Assembly (NCBI GenBank): GCA_905210485.1
Contig: CAJLXA010000002.1
Coordinates: 9,173-73,172, forward strand
Direction: 5' to 3'
Length of the DNA stretch: 64,000 nucleotides
Origin: an uncultured Eubacteriales bacterium
Lineage (GTDB): Bacteria; Bacillota; Clostridia; Oscillospirales; CAG-272
The notes below the pieces were generated by a model, which did not search any database, was not told the origin of the DNA, and saw nothing but the letters and a program-made list of their open reading frames with translations. Position 1 is the first letter of the stretch. Every line of letters starts with the position of its first letter. Position numbers and translations under genes: made by a program. This document shows positions 42,658 through 50,932 of this stretch, piece by piece.

Positions 42658-43944
42658 TTAAATGTAAAAGATGAATTTATTCTGGTTCTTGCGGAAAATC
42701 AACATGCCTCCGAAAAGCGCGATCAGGGCATAGCCAAGGCATATGATGTGTTCCGTCGCCGTCGGAAGATTTCCGTATATCATCACGTTACGGAACATCT
42801 CAACAAAATGATAGAGCGGGTTCACGCGCACGATCGCCTGCATCCATCCGGGCAGAATGTCCATCGGATAAATAATCGGCGTGAGATACATCCATACCGT
42901 AATCAATACGCTGTAAAGATGCCCGACGTCCCGGAAAAACGTATTGAGCGTTGCCAGAACCAGACCGAGACCGAGACTGAAAATAAACGTATATATCAGC
43001 GGTATCGGGAACATGAGCATGGTTGCATGCGGCGTAACGCCGATAATGAGAAATACGATCACCACCGCGATCAGAGAAAACAGCATGTTCACAAAGGAAA
43101 ACAGGCACTTTTCAAGCGGGAAAATGATTTTCGGTATATATACTTTTTTGATAAGGCCGGCCGCACCGAGAATGGACGTCATCGAAAAGTTCGTAGCCTC
43201 GGTAACAAAATTGAAAATCACATAGCCGGTCAGGTAATAAACGGGGAAATCCTGAATCTGAAACTTGAAAATGTTGGAGAACACCGCGGTCAGAACAAGC
43301 ATCATAAGAAGCGGATTCAGAACGCTCCACAAAATGCCGAGAACCGAGCGACGGTATTTTGTTTTGATGTCGCTGGAGACCAGGTCGCCGATGAGAAACC
43401 GATAACGCCTGATGCCACGCAACTCTTTTTTGATAGCGGACGGCTCCTGCAGAAGATCCAGAGCGAGAAGAATCACCACGAGCGTCCCGAAAAAGATCAG
43501 AATGAACATGAGGTAATTCAGATTGATAGTATGCGGATTTACCGCGAACGAGGCCGGTGCCGTACCGGGTGTTTCGCCGTTTTCCGTTCCGCGCACCGCG
43601 ATACCGCAGGTGTCGCGCTGCACACGGATATAATAGTTGCCGTTTTTGCGGATAACAGGAACGTCCACGGACTTTTCCTCCGTGAAGACATCGCCGGGTT
43701 CGTCAGCGAAATATACGCGGACAGCCGTCAGTTCATTCTCGAAATCACCGTACAGAGCCACATTGTTTACATAGGTCTTCTCCGTAAAGAAGACGCCCTC
43801 TCCCGCATTATCCGCTTTCACCGTGGTCCGACGGCTCATGATATTCGAAAGATTGTCCGCGCTGAAAAGCGCAAGACTGAACACTATCGCCAGTATCAGA
43901 GACAGCAGTACGGCAGAAATATTCCAAAATTTATTCTTTTTCAC
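42658..43944 (-). CDS. ABC-2 polysaccharide export permease (Wzm type) with N-terminal extracytoplasmic domain
   Basis: 428 residues from a GTG start (AAAGGT upstream). The last 250 residues are a standard Wzm/TagG permease with an amphipathic entry helix, [10 protein letters not shown] and six membrane segments, ending W-x-Y-x-T-P-I-I-Y-P and [11 protein letters not shown]. Upstream there is an extra membrane helix (about 10-28), a soluble stretch (30-140) facing outside, and another helix (143-163). Typical Wzm has about 260 residues, so this extension is unusual. Confidence 0.9.
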   Translation of the reverse strand: MKKNKFWNISAVLLSLILAIVFSLALFSADNLSNIMSRRTTVKADNAGEGVFFTEKTYVNNVALYGDFENELTAVRVYFADEPGDVFTEEKSVDVPVIRKNGNYYIRVQRDTCGIAVRGTENGETPGTAPASFAVNPHTINLNYLMFILIFFGTLVVILLALDLLQEPSAIKKELRGIRRYRFLIGDLVSSDIKTKYRRSVLGILWSVLNPLLMMLVLTAVFSNIFKFQIQDFPVYYLTGYVIFNFVTEATNFSMTSILGAAGLIKKVYIPKIIFPLEKCLFSFVNMLFSLIAVVIVFLIIGVTPHATMLMFPIPLIYTFIFSLGLGLVLATLNTFFRDVGHLYSVLITVWMYLTPIIYPMDILPGWMQAIVRVNPLYHFVEMFRNVMIYGNLPTATEHIICLGYALIALFGGMLIFRKNQNKFIFYI

Positions 43945-43955
43945 AATGTATACCT

Positions 43956-44525
43956 TTAAAATGCAAATCCAAGTTCCGAAAAACGAAGATTCTTTTTATC
44001 CTTTTCGCTGAGAAGAACTTCCACGCCGTCGGGAATAGGCCATTTTACACCGATGTCGGGATCGTTGTACAAAAGTCCTCCTTCGCTTGCCGGATCATAA
44101 TAACGTGTGCATTTATATACAAACGTTGCCGTTTCCGAATTCACAAAAAATCCGTGCGCAAATCCTTCGGGAATGTAGAACTGCTTTTTGTTTTCCGCGC
44201 TGAGAAGCACGCCGTACCACTTGCCGTAGGTGCGGCTGTTCTTACGCAGATCGACCGCCACGTCATACACTTCCCCGCGCGTCACACGGACAAGTTTGCC
44301 CTGCGGATTGGCCTTCTGAAAATGCAGACCGCGCAAAACGCCCCTGCGGGAGGAGGATTCGTTATCCTGCACGAATGTGGCGGGTGTGCCGTCAAGATGC
44401 TTGATATACGGAGCAAACTCCTCGTTATAAGTTTCCATAAAATAACCGCGCGCGTCACCGTATACCGTCGGTTCGATTACATAGAGATCGGGAATACCCG
44501 TTTCCGTAAATTTGAATTTTCCCAT
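43956..44525 (-). CDS. rfbC: dTDP-4-dehydrorhamnose 3,5-epimerase
   Basis: 189 residues from ATG 44523-44525, preferred over an ATG two codons earlier because AGGAG has 8-nt spacing; the earlier ATG overlaps the rfbB stop as ATGA. The cupin core has R-G-V-L-R-G-L-H-F-Q with the catalytic His, and Y-I-P-E-G-F-A-H-G-F. Third step of dTDP-L-rhamnose synthesis. Confidence 0.93.
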   Translation of the reverse strand: MGKFKFTETGIPDLYVIEPTVYGDARGYFMETYNEEFAPYIKHLDGTPATFVQDNESSSRRGVLRGLHFQKANPQGKLVRVTRGEVYDVAVDLRKNSRTYGKWYGVLLSAENKKQFYIPEGFAHGFFVNSETATFVYKCTRYYDPASEGGLLYNDPDIGVKWPIPDGVEVLLSEKDKKNLRFSELGFAF

Positions 44526-44527
44526 TA

Positions 44528-45559
44528 TCATTTCTCCTGCAGGCGGTCGCCGTACATTTTTTCATAATAGTTTTTGTAGTCGCCGCTGATGATGTTTTCC
44601 CACCATGCGCGATTATCGAGATACCAGCGGATCGTCTTTTTAATGCCGTCGCGGAACATGGTTTCGGGAAGCCAGCCGAGTTCGTTATGAATCTTTGTCG
44701 GGTCAATGGCATAGCGTCTGTCGTGGCCGGCGCGATCCTTGACATAGGTAATCAGGTCTTCGCTCTTGCCGAGTTCCTTCAGAATGATCTTCACAATGTC
44801 GATGTTCTTCATTTCGTTATGGCCGCCGATATTGTATACCTCACCGACGCGTCCCTTACGGATAATAAGATCGATCGCACGGCAATGATCTTCAACATAC
44901 AGCCAGTCGCGCACATTGTCGCCCTTGCCGTAAACCGGAAGCGGTTTGTCGTAAAGCGCATTGGCAATCATCAGGGGGATCAGTTTTTCCGGGAAATGAT
45001 AAGGTCCGTAGTTATTCGAGCAACGGGAAATGGTCACGGGGAGACCGAACGTGCGGTGATAAGCCATTACCAGAAGATCGGCGGAAGCCTTGGACGCGGA
45101 ATAAGGGCTGGACGTATGGATCGGTGTGGTTTCGGTAAAGAAAAGGTCGGGACGGTCGAGCGGAAGGTCGCCGTATACCTCGTCGGTCGAAACCTGATGG
45201 TACCGCTGAATACCGTACTTACGGCAGGCGTCCATCATCACGGCGGTACCCATGATATTGGTGTTCAGAAAAACGCCGGGGTTTTCGATCGAACGGTCAA
45301 CATGGCTTTCCGCCGCAAAATTGACGACAATATCGGGGTGCTCCTCTTCAAACACGCGGTAAACCGCCTCGCGGTCGGTAATATCCACCTTGCAGAAGCG
45401 GAAATTCGGATTGTCCATCACAGGGGCAAGCGTTTCCATATTGCCCGCATACGTCAGACAGTCAAGGCAGATGATGCGGTCTTCGGGATGCGTTTTCAGC
45501 ATATAGTGAACAAAATTTCCGCCGATGAAGCCAGCGCCGCCGGTAACGATAATTTTCAT
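44528..45559 (-). CDS. rfbB: dTDP-glucose 4,6-dehydratase
   Basis: 343 residues, extended short-chain dehydrogenase. NAD-binding G-G-A-G-F-I-G-G-N-F, the S-T-D-E-V-Y-G segment and catalytic Y-S-A-S-K are intact. It makes dTDP-4-keto-6-deoxyglucose, the second step of the rhamnose pathway. Confidence 0.95.
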   Translation of the reverse strand: MKIIVTGGAGFIGGNFVHYMLKTHPEDRIICLDCLTYAGNMETLAPVMDNPNFRFCKVDITDREAVYRVFEEEHPDIVVNFAAESHVDRSIENPGVFLNTNIMGTAVMMDACRKYGIQRYHQVSTDEVYGDLPLDRPDLFFTETTPIHTSSPYSASKASADLLVMAYHRTFGLPVTISRCSNNYGPYHFPEKLIPLMIANALYDKPLPVYGKGDNVRDWLYVEDHCRAIDLIIRKGRVGEVYNIGGHNEMKNIDIVKIILKELGKSEDLITYVKDRAGHDRRYAIDPTKIHNELGWLPETMFRDGIKKTIRWYLDNRAWWENIISGDYKNYYEKMYGDRLQEK

Positions 45560-45592
45560 AAAAAGTCCTCTTTTAAAATATATTTTCAGGTC

Positions 45593-46474
45593 TTATTCTT
45601 TGTAATTCCGCATAAACGCGGCGAGTGCCTCTTCCCACGGACGGAATTCGTCGCCCACCGTCACCCGGAACATCAGGTTGTCCAGCGACGAATAAGCGGG
45701 GCGGCGCGCAGGCGTCGGATATTCCGCCGTCGTGCAGGGAGATACCGTGGCCGCAATGCCTGCAAGTTCCACGATTTTTTCGGTAAATTCAAACCACGAA
45801 CATTCGCCGTTGCCCGTGCCGTGATATACGCCGTATTCTTCCGTGGTAAGAAGTTTTAAAATATGGTGAGCGAGATCGGCCGCATTGGTCGGGTTGCCCC
45901 GCTGATCGGATACCACACGGCAGGCGCCCTTTTCCCGCGCAATCTTCATCATGGTTTTGACGAAGTTATTGCCGTAATAGCCGTAAAGCCACGCCGTACG
46001 GACAATGAAATAACGACTGCAGAATTCACGGACATAACATTCGCCGAGATACTTCGACGCCCCGTATACGCTCTGCGGACCGCATATGTCCCATTCCGTA
46101 TACGGCTTGTCGCCGTTACCGGGAAATACGTAGTCGGTCGACACATGGATCAGTTTCGCGCCGATCTTCTGCGCGGAAACGGCAAGATTGCGCGGCCCCA
46201 GCGCATTGGCGCGCATAGCCGTCTCCCTCTCGCTTTCGCACTTGTTGACGTTGGTGAAAGCGGCGCAGTTGATCACCGCGTCATATTTTTCGCGCGTAAA
46301 CAGCGCGTCCACCGCTTCGGCGTCCGCAATATCCAGTTCATCAATGTCGATCGGACGGACAATGTTTTTCTGCAACAATACGGGCGGACGCCCGATTTCG
46401 GTTTCTCCGCGTTCAAAGCACCTGACGAGCTCAGTGCCGAGCTGTCCTTTTCCCCCGGTGATCAGTATTTTCAT
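45593..46474 (-). CDS. rfbD: dTDP-4-dehydrorhamnose reductase
   Basis: 293 residues. G-G-K-G-Q-L-G-T-E-L binds NADPH; S-T-D-Y-V-F and Y-G-A-S-K hold the catalytic residues. Final step producing dTDP-L-rhamnose. It starts within the rfbA stop (TGATG). The order here is rfbA, rfbD, rfbB, rfbC. Confidence 0.94.
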   Translation of the reverse strand: MKILITGGKGQLGTELVRCFERGETEIGRPPVLLQKNIVRPIDIDELDIADAEAVDALFTREKYDAVINCAAFTNVNKCESERETAMRANALGPRNLAVSAQKIGAKLIHVSTDYVFPGNGDKPYTEWDICGPQSVYGASKYLGECYVREFCSRYFIVRTAWLYGYYGNNFVKTMMKIAREKGACRVVSDQRGNPTNAADLAHHILKLLTTEEYGVYHGTGNGECSWFEFTEKIVELAGIAATVSPCTTAEYPTPARRPAYSSLDNLMFRVTVGDEFRPWEEALAAFMRNYKE

Positions 46475-47367
46475 CAGTATCGGATCTTCCCTTCCGCGAC
46501 AGCGCGCAAATGTTTACCGTAATCGGATTTTCCGTAAGAAACAGCGGATTCCATGAGTTTTTCGCGCGTGACCCAACCGTTTTTATAAGCGATCTCTTCA
46601 ATGGCGGAGATCTGCACGCCCTGCCGCTTTTCTACCATACGGACAAATTCTGCCGCTTCGAGGAGGCTGTCCATCGTACCGGTATCCAGCCATGCAAAAC
46701 CGCGGCCGAGAAGCTGCACATCAAGTTTTCCTTCTTCAAGATACAGGTTGTTCAGCGTGGTGATCTCCAGTTCGCCGCGCGCCGACGGCTTTACCTTTTT
46801 CGCCATGGCGGATACGCGGTTATCGTAAAAATAAAGTCCCGTTACGGCATAGTTGGACTTGGCTTCCTCACGCGGCGGCTTTTCCACAATGGAAACGGCC
46901 TTTCCCGCGTCATCGAATTCCACAACGCCGAAGCGTTCGGGATCTTCCACATAATAGCCGAACACACTGCAACGGCCGTTTTTCTCCGCGTTTTCGGCCG
47001 CGTCACGCAAAATACGGGAAAACTTATTCCCATAAAAAATATTGTCGCCGAGAACCATGGCACAGCAATCGTCGCCGATAAAATCTTCGCCGATCAGAAA
47101 AGCCTGAGCCAATCCGTCGGGAGACGGCTGTTCCTTATACGACAGGTGAATACCGAAATTCGAGCCGTCGCCGAGCAGTTTTTCAAAGTTCGGCAGGTCG
47201 CGCGGCGTGGAAATGATGAGTATATCGCGGATTCCCGCCAACATCAGCGTGGAAAGCGGATAATAAATCATCGGTTTGTCGTAGATCGGCAGAAGCTGCT
47301 TCGACGTAATGGTGGTCAGAGGGTAAAGACGGGTGCCGGAACCGCCGGCGAGAATAATGCCTTTCAT
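46474..47367 (-). CDS. rfbA: Glucose-1-phosphate thymidylyltransferase
   Basis: 297 residues. The nucleotidyltransferase motif [11 protein letters not shown] and the V-L-G-D-N-I-F-Y segment are conserved, as are E-I-T and L-D-T-G-T near residue 225. It makes dTDP-glucose, the entry point of the pathway. AAGGAG precedes the ATG. Confidence 0.95.
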   Translation of the reverse strand: MKGIILAGGSGTRLYPLTTITSKQLLPIYDKPMIYYPLSTLMLAGIRDILIISTPRDLPNFEKLLGDGSNFGIHLSYKEQPSPDGLAQAFLIGEDFIGDDCCAMVLGDNIFYGNKFSRILRDAAENAEKNGRCSVFGYYVEDPERFGVVEFDDAGKAVSIVEKPPREEAKSNYAVTGLYFYDNRVSAMAKKVKPSARGELEITTLNNLYLEEGKLDVQLLGRGFAWLDTGTMDSLLEAAEFVRMVEKRQGVQISAIEEIAYKNGWVTREKLMESAVSYGKSDYGKHLRAVAEGKIRY

Positions 47368-47396
47368 GGAGTTCTCCTTTATCTTAAGTCTTTCGA

Positions 47397-48332
47397 TTAT
47401 AAGTCTTTCGGTAGGGATTTGATTTTGTATTTGCCGATAAGATACATGCCGCGGAAAATCAGGTTTTCCGCAAGAGACTGACGGTAGGCCTTTGCGGAAA
47501 ACACATACCCTAACCGGGTGAAGAAGTTTTTCCCGCAGAAAAAGAAGCGGCGCGCTTCGTCAAGGTACTCGCTTTTCATCACATCACGGTAATGCGTTAC
47601 CAGAGACAAAAGCTGCCGCACCCCTTTTTTCGGAGCGTCGGTCTTCATACGCTTCAGCCGCGTGCCGAGATTGCGGAAGAATCCGTTCCGATAACCGATG
47701 ACGTTCCCGCCGTGCTGACGGTAAAGCGTTGTCGGCGTCGCGTCAAAAATCACGCGCCCCGTTGCCGAGGCAAGCATGTAAACAAAGAAATCGGGCACCA
47801 ATATGTTTTCGCACTTTTCACGGCGCAAAAGCGCCATCAAAGCATGGTTCGCCACCTGCGTATGGCCGGGGCAGACATTCTGCACCATGGCATTGTAAAA
47901 AAGCGGCGGTTTTTTCGGCGTCATTGTCTGTCCGATGGCATGAAGTTCTGCGTCCACAAGGTAAGAAAGCGCAGCATACAAAAGCGGCGCGGTATTGTCG
48001 CCGCGATCAAGCGCTTCCACGGCGCGGGACAGTTTGTCCGGCAACCATACGTCGTCCTGATCGCTGAAAGCAAAGTAATCGCAGGACATATCGGCCATGG
48101 AAAAAAGCGCGGTCATGGAATCGACAAATCCGATATTATCGCCGAACACCAAAGAAAAACCGTGCCTGTCCCGATACTCTTCAAGAATTTCCCGCGTGCC
48201 GTCCGTCGAACCGTCATCACGGATCAGAACGGATATGTCGCCGGCATTTTCCAATGCAAGAAAACTGTCCAACTGAGGGCGCAGATATTTTTCCCCGTTA
48301 TAGGTGGAAAGAAGAATCTGAACGCGTGGCAA
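47397..48332 (-). CDS. Family 2 glycosyltransferase, likely rhamnosyltransferase
   Basis: 311 residues starting at TTG with GGGAGG 6 nt upstream. I-L-L-S-T-Y-N-G and the metal-binding region F-S-D-Q-D-D-V-W match GT2 enzymes that extend rhamnose chains (RgpB/RfbF-like). A basic C-terminal third may associate with the membrane. As the first gene of the operon and directly before the rhamnose pathway genes, it is inferred to use dTDP-rhamnose. Confidence 0.85.
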   Translation of the reverse strand: MPRVQILLSTYNGEKYLRPQLDSFLALENAGDISVLIRDDGSTDGTREILEEYRDRHGFSLVFGDNIGFVDSMTALFSMADMSCDYFAFSDQDDVWLPDKLSRAVEALDRGDNTAPLLYAALSYLVDAELHAIGQTMTPKKPPLFYNAMVQNVCPGHTQVANHALMALLRREKCENILVPDFFVYMLASATGRVIFDATPTTLYRQHGGNVIGYRNGFFRNLGTRLKRMKTDAPKKGVRQLLSLVTHYRDVMKSEYLDEARRFFFCGKNFFTRLGYVFSAKAYRQSLAENLIFRGMYLIGKYKIKSLPKDL

Positions 48333-48392
48333 GAATAGCCTCCCAAAAACGGGCGATATACGCGCACGCGCGCAACGCCGTGATTCTTTATA

Positions 48393-48421
48393 ATCATATC
48401 ACACGCGGGCGTATTTGTCAA
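48393..48421 (-). promoter_or_regulatory. Promoter of the rhamnan operon
   Basis: Minus strand TTGACA (48416-48421), 17-nt spacer, TATGAT (48393-48398). With one-base and four-base overlaps and small gaps downstream it can drive all nine genes to 37168. The rest of 48333-48581 holds no gene. Confidence 0.8.
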
Positions 48422-48581
48422 TACATTCTTGTTTTTCCACGGGAATCCTGCTGAAATTTCAGAAAAAAAGGGGGGGATACCGCCGGCATACGTTCGTATC
48501 CGCTTTGCCGTAAAGCGCGCCACATTTATCGTTTCGTCTCTGAAATACGATTAAAATGTAAATTACAGGTCACATTTTCAT

Positions 48582-49532
48582 TCATATCAAGAGAATTGAC
48601 GTAACAGCGCATATCGCCGGAAGCAATAGAAGCGCCACGGTCTCCGGCACGGAAAGACCGGCGTCGCATAAAAGATAATGCAGATGTCCGCGGTCGGCGG
48701 AAAAAGGCGACCGATGTTCCGTAATACGTCTTACTATCGACAGAAAAACATCGCAAAACGGCACAAAAAACAAGAGTGCGCATGAAAGCAAAAGCATAAA
48801 AAGCGATCCGCCCGCCGCGCTTCCGGCAGAAGCCGGAACGGCGCTGTCCGAAACGGTTGCCATGGCCAGATACCCCATTGCGTAACCGAGGAACTGGCTT
48901 CCGCAGTCCCCCATAAAAAGGAATGCCCGCGGCGCATTGTACGGCAGAAATCCCACTACCGAAGCGCACAATATGACGGCAACCGCGGCCGGCCACGCAA
49001 CATCGTTTTTTACCGCAAACAAAAAAATACCGCACAGCGTCACAAGGGCGAGCGATCCCGCAAGTCCGTCGATTCCGTCCACGAGATTCTGCGCGTTGAC
49101 CGTCAATAACAAAAACGCCGTCGTCGCCACCGTTGCGAAAAACGGGGGAAAATACGGAATACGCACGCCGTATAAAGGCGCGGGAACGCAAAAGAGAATC
49201 TGCAAAAACAATTTTCCTTTTGCCGGCAACGTATACATATCGTCAAGAAATCCGCACATAGCGGCCGCCGCTCCGCAGAGAAGCAGTATAACGGACTTTT
49301 CATCGGCAAAAAAACGGTTCAAAAGCAAAATTCCCAACGCGGAGGCCGTAAACATGGCCAGTCCTCCGCCCCGCGCCGTCACCCGCAAGTGACGATGCCG
49401 TCCCCCGTCCGGCACATCAAGCGCGCCCGCGTGTTCGGAAAAAGTGGCCGCAAGCGGCGAAAGAGCAAAAGCCGCGGCAAATGTTGCGAGCATCGGCAAA
49501 AACGCCCGTGACAAGATATAAGAAAAAGGCAT
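48582..49532 (-). CDS. Undecaprenyl-phosphate sugar-phosphate transferase (WecA/TagO family)
   Basis: 316 residues with about ten membrane segments. D-D near residue 98, N-A-Q-N-L-V-D-G-I-D-G-L-A (about 145), F-M-G-D-C-G-S-Q-F-L-G (about 206) and the late R-G-H-L-H-Y are the catalytic signatures of the MraY/WecA/TagO superfamily, which load a sugar-1-phosphate on the lipid carrier. ATG 49530-49532 has AAGGAG 7 nt upstream. Located before the rhamnan operon, it probably starts the lipid-linked glycan. Confidence 0.9.
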   Translation of the reverse strand: MPFSYILSRAFLPMLATFAAAFALSPLAATFSEHAGALDVPDGGRHRHLRVTARGGGLAMFTASALGILLLNRFFADEKSVILLLCGAAAAMCGFLDDMYTLPAKGKLFLQILFCVPAPLYGVRIPYFPPFFATVATTAFLLLTVNAQNLVDGIDGLAGSLALVTLCGIFLFAVKNDVAWPAAVAVILCASVVGFLPYNAPRAFLFMGDCGSQFLGYAMGYLAMATVSDSAVPASAGSAAGGSLFMLLLSCALLFFVPFCDVFLSIVRRITEHRSPFSADRGHLHYLLCDAGLSVPETVALLLLPAICAVTSILLI

Positions 49533-49549
49533 ACGTATTCTCCTTTCGG

Positions 49550-49594
49550 ATATGTACATATACCTTTTTATCGGAATCTGCCTTATCGGAATCT
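49550..49594 (-). repeat. Palindrome and tandem direct repeat upstream of the WecA/TagO gene
   Basis: ATATGTACATAT is a perfect 12-bp palindrome (49550-49561), and TTATCGGAATCT occurs twice at 49568-49579 and 49583-49594 (period 15 bp). Both lie in the 122-bp gap after trpS. Confidence 0.6.
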
Positions 49595-49654
49595 ACAAAG
49601 AAAAACCGTTCGGTATCCGTCTCTGCCGCCGTCGCTTTTCATTCCGGCCGTATT

Positions 49655-50659
49655 TCAGCCGCGCGGCACAAATCCGATCTTTTTCTGTACTTTGCGGAGA
49701 GTCTTTTCCGCATAATAGCGCGCCTCTTCCGCCCCTTTTTTCATGACGTTTTCCAGATAAGCCTTGTCGGCAATCAGACGGCTGAATTCCTGCTGCACGG
49801 GCATGAGAACATCGGCGCAGGCTTCCCCGACCGCCGTTTTGAAGTCGCCGTAACCGCGGCCGGCAAATTCCTCTTCGATTGCGGAAAACGAAGCGCCGGT
49901 CACAGCGGCATAGATCGTCATCAGATTGGATACGCCCGGTTTTTCCGCGGGATCGTAACGGACCTCACTGCCGCTGTCGGTAACCGCGCGGCGGAATTTA
50001 CGGATAATATCGTCTTTTCCGTCGAGGATATACACCACCGCATTCTGATTTTCGTCCGACTTCGACATTTTCGACGCGGGATCGGCGAGAGACGCGATTT
50101 TGGCGCCGTTTTTCGGCATATAACACTCCGGCACCGTAAACGTATCGCTGTAAAGATGATTGAAGCGTTCGGCAATGTTGCGCGTCAGTTCCAGATGCTG
50201 TTTCTGATCGACGCCGACAGGTACAAGGTCGGTCTGATACAAAAGAATATCCGCCACCATCAGCACGGGATATGTGAAAAGCCCCGCATTGATATTGTCG
50301 GCGTGCGCCAGAGACTTCGCCTTGAACTGCGTCATGCGTTCCAGTTCTCCGAACATGGAGAAGCAGTTGAGAATCCATGAAAGTTCGGCGTGCGCGGGGA
50401 CATGCGACTGCACAAACAAAGTGTTTTTCTCCGCGTTAAGGCCGCAGGCCATATACAATGCCAGCGTTTCATAGGTGCGGCGCCGCAGGTCGGCAGGGTT
50501 CTGACGCACGGTGATGGCATGCTCGTCCACCACACAGTAAAAGCACTTGTATTCATCCGAAAACGCGGAGAAATTGCGAAGAGCGCCGAGATAGTTGCCG
50601 ATCGTCAGATTTCCCGAAGGCTGAACGCCCGAAAACACTACTTTTTTATCGTTCAACAT
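49655..50659 (-). CDS. trpS: Tryptophanyl-tRNA synthetase
   Basis: 334 residues, class I synthetase. The HIGH-like motif is P-S-G-N-L-T-I-G-N-Y near residue 15 and the KMSKS loop K-M-S-K-S-D near residue 193. The G-V-D-Q-K-Q-H-L-E segment that positions tryptophan is intact. Its leader is only about 70 nt and shows no T-box. Confidence 0.96.
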   Translation of the reverse strand: MLNDKKVVFSGVQPSGNLTIGNYLGALRNFSAFSDEYKCFYCVVDEHAITVRQNPADLRRRTYETLALYMACGLNAEKNTLFVQSHVPAHAELSWILNCFSMFGELERMTQFKAKSLAHADNINAGLFTYPVLMVADILLYQTDLVPVGVDQKQHLELTRNIAERFNHLYSDTFTVPECYMPKNGAKIASLADPASKMSKSDENQNAVVYILDGKDDIIRKFRRAVTDSGSEVRYDPAEKPGVSNLMTIYAAVTGASFSAIEEEFAGRGYGDFKTAVGEACADVLMPVQQEFSRLIADKAYLENVMKKGAEEARYYAEKTLRKVQKKIGFVPRG

Positions 50660-50736
50660 GGAAGTTTCCTCTTTCGTATTTTGACCGAAACCGCGCCGAA
50701 TATGTATTGCGGCACGCCGTCATTCTGATTTTTTCC

Positions 50737-50765
50737 AGTATAGCACACTTTTTCCGTGAAATCAA
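50737..50765 (-). promoter_or_regulatory. Promoter of trpS
   Basis: Minus strand TTGATT (50760-50765), 17-nt spacer, TATACT (50737-50742). Confidence 0.75.
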
Positions 50766-50823
50766 GAGCAAAATTCCCGCGGCGGCAGATATTTACTCTT
50801 CTTATAAATAAAATTTTAACAAA

Positions 50824-50852
50824 AGCACTTTACAAGCGCGAAGAAAAGTGCT
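50824..50852 (+). promoter_or_regulatory. Inverted repeat over the nifJ promoter
   Basis: AGCACTTT (50824-50831) and AAAGTGCT (50845-50852) are perfect inverted arms with centres 21 bp apart, one overlapping the -35 and the other touching the -10 element: a good position for a repressor. Confidence 0.6.
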
Positions 50853-50857
50853 AAAAT
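50829..50857 (+). promoter_or_regulatory. Promoter of nifJ
   Basis: TTTACA (50829-50834), 17-nt spacer, TAAAAT (50852-50857), about 75 nt upstream of the ATG with GGAGG. Confidence 0.8.
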
Positions 50858-50932
50858 AGAAATTAATGCGGACAGGATTCGCATACTTTCGACGCTCTCT
50901 CTAAAATTTTATATAAAAACGGAGGAAAAACA

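Noticed and set aside
42748..47481. Plus-strand open frames of 320-400 codons antisense to the permease and dTDP-rhamnose genes
   Set aside because: They mirror the coding frames of well-supported minus-strand genes and have no matching motifs or ribosome binding sites.
50660..50736. T-box leader for trpS
   Set aside because: Only about 70 nt separate promoter and start; no specifier stem, no T-box sequence and no terminator are present.
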